From: JBGLNJ01 sp964353405
GTDB taxonomy: Bacteria > Chloroflexota > Anaerolineae > Fen-1058
Length of the DNA stretch: 23,873 nucleotides
NCBI GenBank assembly: GCA_964353405.1
Contig: CAYGWJ010000294.1
Coordinates: 1-23,873, forward strand
Direction: 5' to 3'
Part shown: positions 21,410 to 23,873 of the stretch, piece by piece
Layout of the letters: every line of letters starts with the position of its first letter
How positions within the stretch are numbered: the stretch's first letter is position 1
The notes under the pieces: generated by a model
Seen by the model: the letters and a program-made list of their open reading frames with translations, nothing else
What the model was told of the DNA's origin: nothing
The model's database searches: none
Position numbers and translations under genes: made by a program

Positions 21410-21679
21410 ATGGGCAAGACGCTCACCCGGGATCAGTTTCCGGTCATCTACGATCATGGTGAGCCGCGTGCCGTCATCGTGGATGTGGAGACTTTTGATC
21501 AACTTGTGCGGACTGTGGCTCGCCTGCAACAATTGGCAGACGACCCTGACGAAATCAGGTGGATTTCCAAGATCGTAGATCAGGCACGTGCGCGTTGGCA
21601 GGCGCATCCAGAACAAGTGATCACTTTTGATACGCCAGAGGCAGCCCTGGCCTTTTTGGATGAACCGGAGGCTGGGTGA
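21410..21679 (+). CDS. Phd/YefM-like antitoxin (putative)
   Basis: An 89-residue protein beginning MGKTLTRDQFPVIYDHGEPRAVIVDVETFDQLV. The short strand, then D-H-G-E-P-R-A-V-I-V-D and a following helix F-D-Q-L, match the core of Phd/YefM-type antitoxins (x-R-G-x-P-x-A-V-L-V-x-x-x-x-Y-x-x-L), although the DNA-binding N-terminus is shortened. The acidic C-terminus with repeated aromatic and leucine residues (ITFDTPEAALAFLDEPEAG) would contact the toxin. Its stop overlaps by 4 bp (GTGA) the RelE-like gene, the standard antitoxin-toxin order. It lies between korA and korB and shares their mRNA. Sequence similarity to characterised antitoxins is modest, so the call leans on the partner gene. Confidence 0.65.
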   Translation: MGKTLTRDQFPVIYDHGEPRAVIVDVETFDQLVRTVARLQQLADDPDEIRWISKIVDQARARWQAHPEQVITFDTPEAALAFLDEPEAG

Positions 21680-21933
21680 GTCTTTATCGCCTTTCCTACG
21701 ACAAAGATCTCAAGCGCCACGTCAATAGCTTGCCTGGTAAGTTGCGCCAGGAAGCCAAGCGGCGAATTGCGGACTTGGTCTCAGATCCGCGCCCAGGCAG
21801 TGAAATTGAATTGCGAGGATATCCAAATGTTTATCGGATGTGGTTGAGCGATGCTCGTTATCGCCTGGTGTGGCAAGTTTTCGAAGAAGAGCAGAAGGTG
21901 GCAGTCTATTACGTTGGCGTCAAACCCGACTAG
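21676..21933 (+). CDS. RelE/ParE-superfamily toxin (mRNA interferase-like)
   Basis: An 85-residue protein with a GTG start in the antitoxin stop. It follows the RelE pattern: YRLSYDKDLKRHVNSLPGKLRQEAKRRIADLVSDPRPG (helical hairpin), E-L-R-G-Y-P-N-V-Y-R-M-W (strands), then DARYRLVWQVFEEEQKVAVYYVGVKPD. R-M-W-L-S-D-A-R-Y-R-L-V-W corresponds to the R-x-x-x-G-x-Y-R-x-x-Y strand pair with the basic active-site residues R62/R65-type, though the final H/K-R-x-x-Y motif of RelE is replaced by V-K-P-D, so catalytic activity is uncertain. RelE cleaves ribosome-bound mRNA; a ParE-like gyrase poison is the alternative. It is 33 nt upstream of korB. Confidence 0.78.
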   Translation: MSLYRLSYDKDLKRHVNSLPGKLRQEAKRRIADLVSDPRPGSEIELRGYPNVYRMWLSDARYRLVWQVFEEEQKVAVYYVGVKPD

Positions 21934-21954
21934 GACGAATTATTGAGATAGGTC

Positions 21955-21961
21955 AAGGAGG
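21955..21961 (+). promoter_or_regulatory. Strong Shine-Dalgarno AAGGAGG of korB
   Basis: AAGGAGG lies 5 nt before ATG 21967. Such a strong site would let korB be translated independently of the toxin-antitoxin pair inserted between it and korA. Confidence 0.65.
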
Positions 21962-21966
21962 AGTGA

Positions 21967-22833
21967 ATGGCTACAGCGACCATTGAAGCGGCCCCGGTCA
22001 AATACACGGCGGCCGATTACAAGAGCGATGTCAAGCCGATCTGGTGTCCTGGCTGCGGAGATTTTGGTGTGCTGTCGGCGTTTTACAAGGCGCTGGCTGA
22101 CTTGAACATGGACCCGGCCAACACGGTGCTCGTTTCGGGCATTGGCTGCTCGGGGCGTTTTCCAGCTTTCGTCGAAGCCTACGGCTTTCACGGTGTGCAT
22201 GGCCGTGCTCTGCCATTGGCAACGGGTGTCAAGATGGCGCGGCCCGATTTGACCGTGGTGACGGTGTCCGGCGACGGCGACGCGTTTTCCATTGGCGGGG
22301 GGCATTTGCCGCACGCCGCGCGACGCAATGTGGATTTGACCTATGTCGTGATGGATAATGAGATTTATGGCCTGACCAAGGGCCAACCCTCGCCCACCAG
22401 CCCGCACGGCATGGAAAAGAAAGCTTCGCCCTACGGCAGCCCGGATTATCCGATCAACCCGATCTTGATGGCGATCTCGTACGGCGCGACGTTTGTGGCG
22501 CGCGGGTTCTCGGGGCGTCCTAAAGAGGTGACAGAGCTGATGAAGCAGGGTATTCTTCACAAAGGCTTTGCTTTGCTCCAAATCTACAGCCCGTGCGTCA
22601 CATTCAACGACACGTTCGATCATTTCCGCCAGACCACGACTCCTCTGCCGGGCGATCATGACCCGACGAACAAGATGATGGCGATTGAGCGCGCCATGTC
22701 GCTCGACCCGCTCTACCTGGGGGTGTTCTACAAGGAAGAGCGCCCGACCTACGATCAGATCATGGCCGAGTTACGAGTAAAGTCCGGCAGCCAGTTCTCG
22801 ATAGAGAAGCTGATCGCGAAATATCGCACGTAA
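21967..22833 (+). CDS. korB: 2-oxoacid:ferredoxin oxidoreductase subunit beta (KorB)
   Basis: A 288-residue TPP-binding beta subunit. W-C-P-G-C-G-D-F places C27 and C30, GIGCSGR gives C61 and YSPCVTFN gives C210, the four cysteines that ligate the [4Fe-4S] cluster. SGDGDAFSIGGGHLPHAARRNVDLTYVVMDNEIYGLTKGQ (101-140) is the TPP/Mg motif (G-D-G-D ... N-x-I-Y-G-L-T-G-G-Q), with K138 replacing the usual glycine. IGC, HGVHGRALPLATGVK and SPTSPHG complete the substrate and cofactor site. With KorA it forms the heterodimeric enzyme that transfers electrons to ferredoxin. The gene is followed by a 14-bp perfect hairpin. No separate delta (ferredoxin-like) subunit is seen in the window, as expected for this two-subunit form. 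Confidence 0.95.
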   Translation: MATATIEAAPVKYTAADYKSDVKPIWCPGCGDFGVLSAFYKALADLNMDPANTVLVSGIGCSGRFPAFVEAYGFHGVHGRALPLATGVKMARPDLTVVTVSGDGDAFSIGGGHLPHAARRNVDLTYVVMDNEIYGLTKGQPSPTSPHGMEKKASPYGSPDYPINPILMAISYGATFVARGFSGRPKEVTELMKQGILHKGFALLQIYSPCVTFNDTFDHFRQTTTPLPGDHDPTNKMMAIERAMSLDPLYLGVFYKEERPTYDQIMAELRVKSGSQFSIEKLIAKYRT

Positions 22834-22836
22834 AAC

Positions 22837-22872
22837 GTGCTGCGTGAAACAGGATGGGGTTTCACGCAGCAC
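22837..22872 (+). terminator. 14-bp perfect hairpin after korB (possible terminator or attenuator)
   Basis: GTGCTGCGTGAAAC (22837-22850) is exactly complementary to GTTTCACGCAGCAC (22859-22872) around an 8-nt loop. It starts 3 nt after the korB stop. No run of T follows on either strand, so it is not a classic intrinsic terminator; it may stabilise the 3' end, terminate with a factor, or separate kor and ccoN expression. Confidence 0.6.
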
Positions 22873-22916
22873 ATCAATCGCATCGCTCGATACCGCAGAT
22901 TTCACAGGAGGCGTGA

Positions 22917-23873
22917 ATGTTCGATCAAGAAGGCAGCACTGCACGCCGGTTCATTTATTCAGCCGTGTTCTGGCTGGTGGTGCCCATCACGTATGGGCTG
23001 CTCCTGGCGCTTCACCTCTGGAAGCCCGACCTGATTTTCCCCTGGCTCAATCCGCTGCATCTCTCGTTCGGTCGCCTGAGGCCGATGCACGTCAACACGG
23101 CAGCCTTCGGCTGGCTCTCGATGGCGCAGCTTGGCGCGATGTTTTGCATCGTCCCGCGCCTGACGGGGGCCAAGCTCTACAGTGAGCGGCTCGGCAACTG
23201 GACGGTGGTCATCTGGAATATCGCCATCCTCGTCGGCAACGTCACGCTGGCGCTGGGCATGACGCAAGGCCGCGAGTATGCCGAATTCATCTGGCCGATT
23301 GACATCGGCGTGATGCTGCTCCTGGCGATGGCGGGTTACAATTTGTTCAAGACCGTCGGCGGTCGCCGCGAGAAACAGATCTATGTGAGCCTGTGGTACT
23401 TTCTCGGCACGTTCACGTGGTTCCCCGTGATTTATTTCATCGGCAATTTGATGTGGGTGACGCCGTTCAATGCGCCGCCGGGCGCGCCGTGGGGTGGGGC
23501 GCTCCTGGGTGTGAACGACGCCATCGTCAACTGGTTCTACGCCCACAATGTCGTCGGGTTGTGGTTCACTACGATAGGCGTAGGGGTGATGTATTATCTC
23601 GTCCCCAAGCTGACGGGCAATCCCCTGTACAGCCATCGCCTGTCACTCATCGGCTTTTGGACGATTGCGTTCACGTACATCTGGACGGGCACGCATCACC
23701 TCGTCTGGGGGCCGGTGCCCAAGTGGACGCAGATGCTGGCCATCACCTTTAGCGTGATGATGATCATCCCGGTCTGGACAGTCGTGTGGAATTTTGTCAA
23801 AACGATGGAAGGCAAATGGAATCTCATATTGGATAGCGTTCCACTGCGCTTCCTGGCGCTCGGCTCGATCACG
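22917..23873 (+). CDS. ccoN: cbb3-type cytochrome c oxidase subunit I, N-terminal part (partial)
   Basis: The frame from ATG 22917 (ACAGGAGGCGTGA upstream) stays open to the window end, giving 319 residues of a protein usually about 460-520 long. It has many membrane helices. GRLRPMHVNTAAFGWLSMA gives H58, a ligand of the low-spin haem b. H210 in NWFYAHNVVGLWFTT and H260/H261 in FTYIWTGTHHLVWGPVP are the CuB ligands, and Y254 fits the cross-linked tyrosine; spacings of 44 and 50 residues from H210 match the pattern of cbb3 oxidases. The C-terminal haem b3/b histidines lie beyond the edge. It is the catalytic subunit of a high-affinity terminal oxidase in the cytoplasmic membrane; ccoO/ccoP should follow outside the window. 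The NorB alternative is disfavoured by the tyrosine. Confidence 0.93.
   Translation, partial: MFDQEGSTARRFIYSAVFWLVVPITYGLLLALHLWKPDLIFPWLNPLHLSFGRLRPMHVNTAAFGWLSMAQLGAMFCIVPRLTGAKLYSERLGNWTVVIWNIAILVGNVTLALGMTQGREYAEFIWPIDIGVMLLLAMAGYNLFKTVGGRREKQIYVSLWYFLGTFTWFPVIYFIGNLMWVTPFNAPPGAPWGGALLGVNDAIVNWFYAHNVVGLWFTTIGVGVMYYLVPKLTGNPLYSHRLSLIGFWTIAFTYIWTGTHHLVWGPVPKWTQMLAITFSVMMIIPVWTVVWNFVKTMEGKWNLILDSVPLRFLALGSIT

Noticed and set aside
1..23873. CRISPR arrays, tRNA or rRNA genes, integrases, transposases
   Set aside because: No regularly spaced repeats, cloverleaf-like sequences or recombinase motifs were seen on either strand.

Overview
The window reads like a chromosomal segment of a moderately GC-rich bacterium. 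Chloroflexota (Anaerolineae-like) is my best guess, from the combination of a long Wzx/Wzy-type glycan locus, TumE-type and RelE-type toxin-antitoxin pairs, a gamma-alpha fused KorA with KorB, a cbb3 oxidase subunit and a DUF212 protein. This is inference; no rRNA or other marker is present. All genes I accept are on the + strand. I found no tRNA, rRNA, CRISPR array or insertion sequence.

Region 1 (1-16514) is a surface-glycan locus. It opens with the 3' end of a DegT-family sugar aminotransferase. A 200-bp scar follows, in which the first codons of a Gfo/Idh/MocA oxidoreductase are joined to the last codons of a UDP-sugar 6-dehydrogenase; this suggests a lost WbpE/WbpB/WbpA-like amino-uronic acid pathway. 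Next come a WbpP/GalE-like epimerase, a TPR protein, a second aminotransferase paired with a PseH-like GNAT acetyltransferase, a Wzy-like polymerase, three GT4-type glycosyltransferases and a Wzx-like flippase, mostly with stop/start overlaps that indicate one long operon.

The 3' half (10666-16514) carries homologues of all four steps of a bacillosamine-type pathway: PglC-like initiating phosphoglycosyltransferase, PglD/NeuD-like acetyltransferase, PglE-like aminotransferase and PglF/WbpM-like 4,6-dehydratase. The last has an apparently doubled N-terminal membrane domain. Between PglD and PglE lie a 5' stump of a diverged aminotransferase paralogue and a TumA/TumE-like toxin-antitoxin pair whose toxin gene overlaps the start of the intact aminotransferase by 4 bp.

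Region 2 (16522-19552) is housekeeping: surE, xseA with an apparently leaderless promoter, xseB, and a DUF212/divergent-PAP2 membrane protein. A Cys-rich reading frame broken by one TAA lies between surE and xseA.

Region 3 (19553-23873) has a clear sigma70-type promoter, then korA and korB (2-oxoacid:ferredoxin oxidoreductase) with a Phd/RelE-type toxin-antitoxin pair between the two subunit genes. A 14-bp perfect hairpin follows korB, and then the 5' part of ccoN (cbb3 cytochrome oxidase subunit I) runs off the end.

The main themes are two biosynthetic-gene scars of the same kind (5' end of one gene joined to the 3' end of another) and two toxin-antitoxin pairs seated inside unrelated operons. 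I saw no convincing wholly new system; the toxin-antitoxin/sugar-aminotransferase coupling and the doubled membrane domain are the most unusual items.
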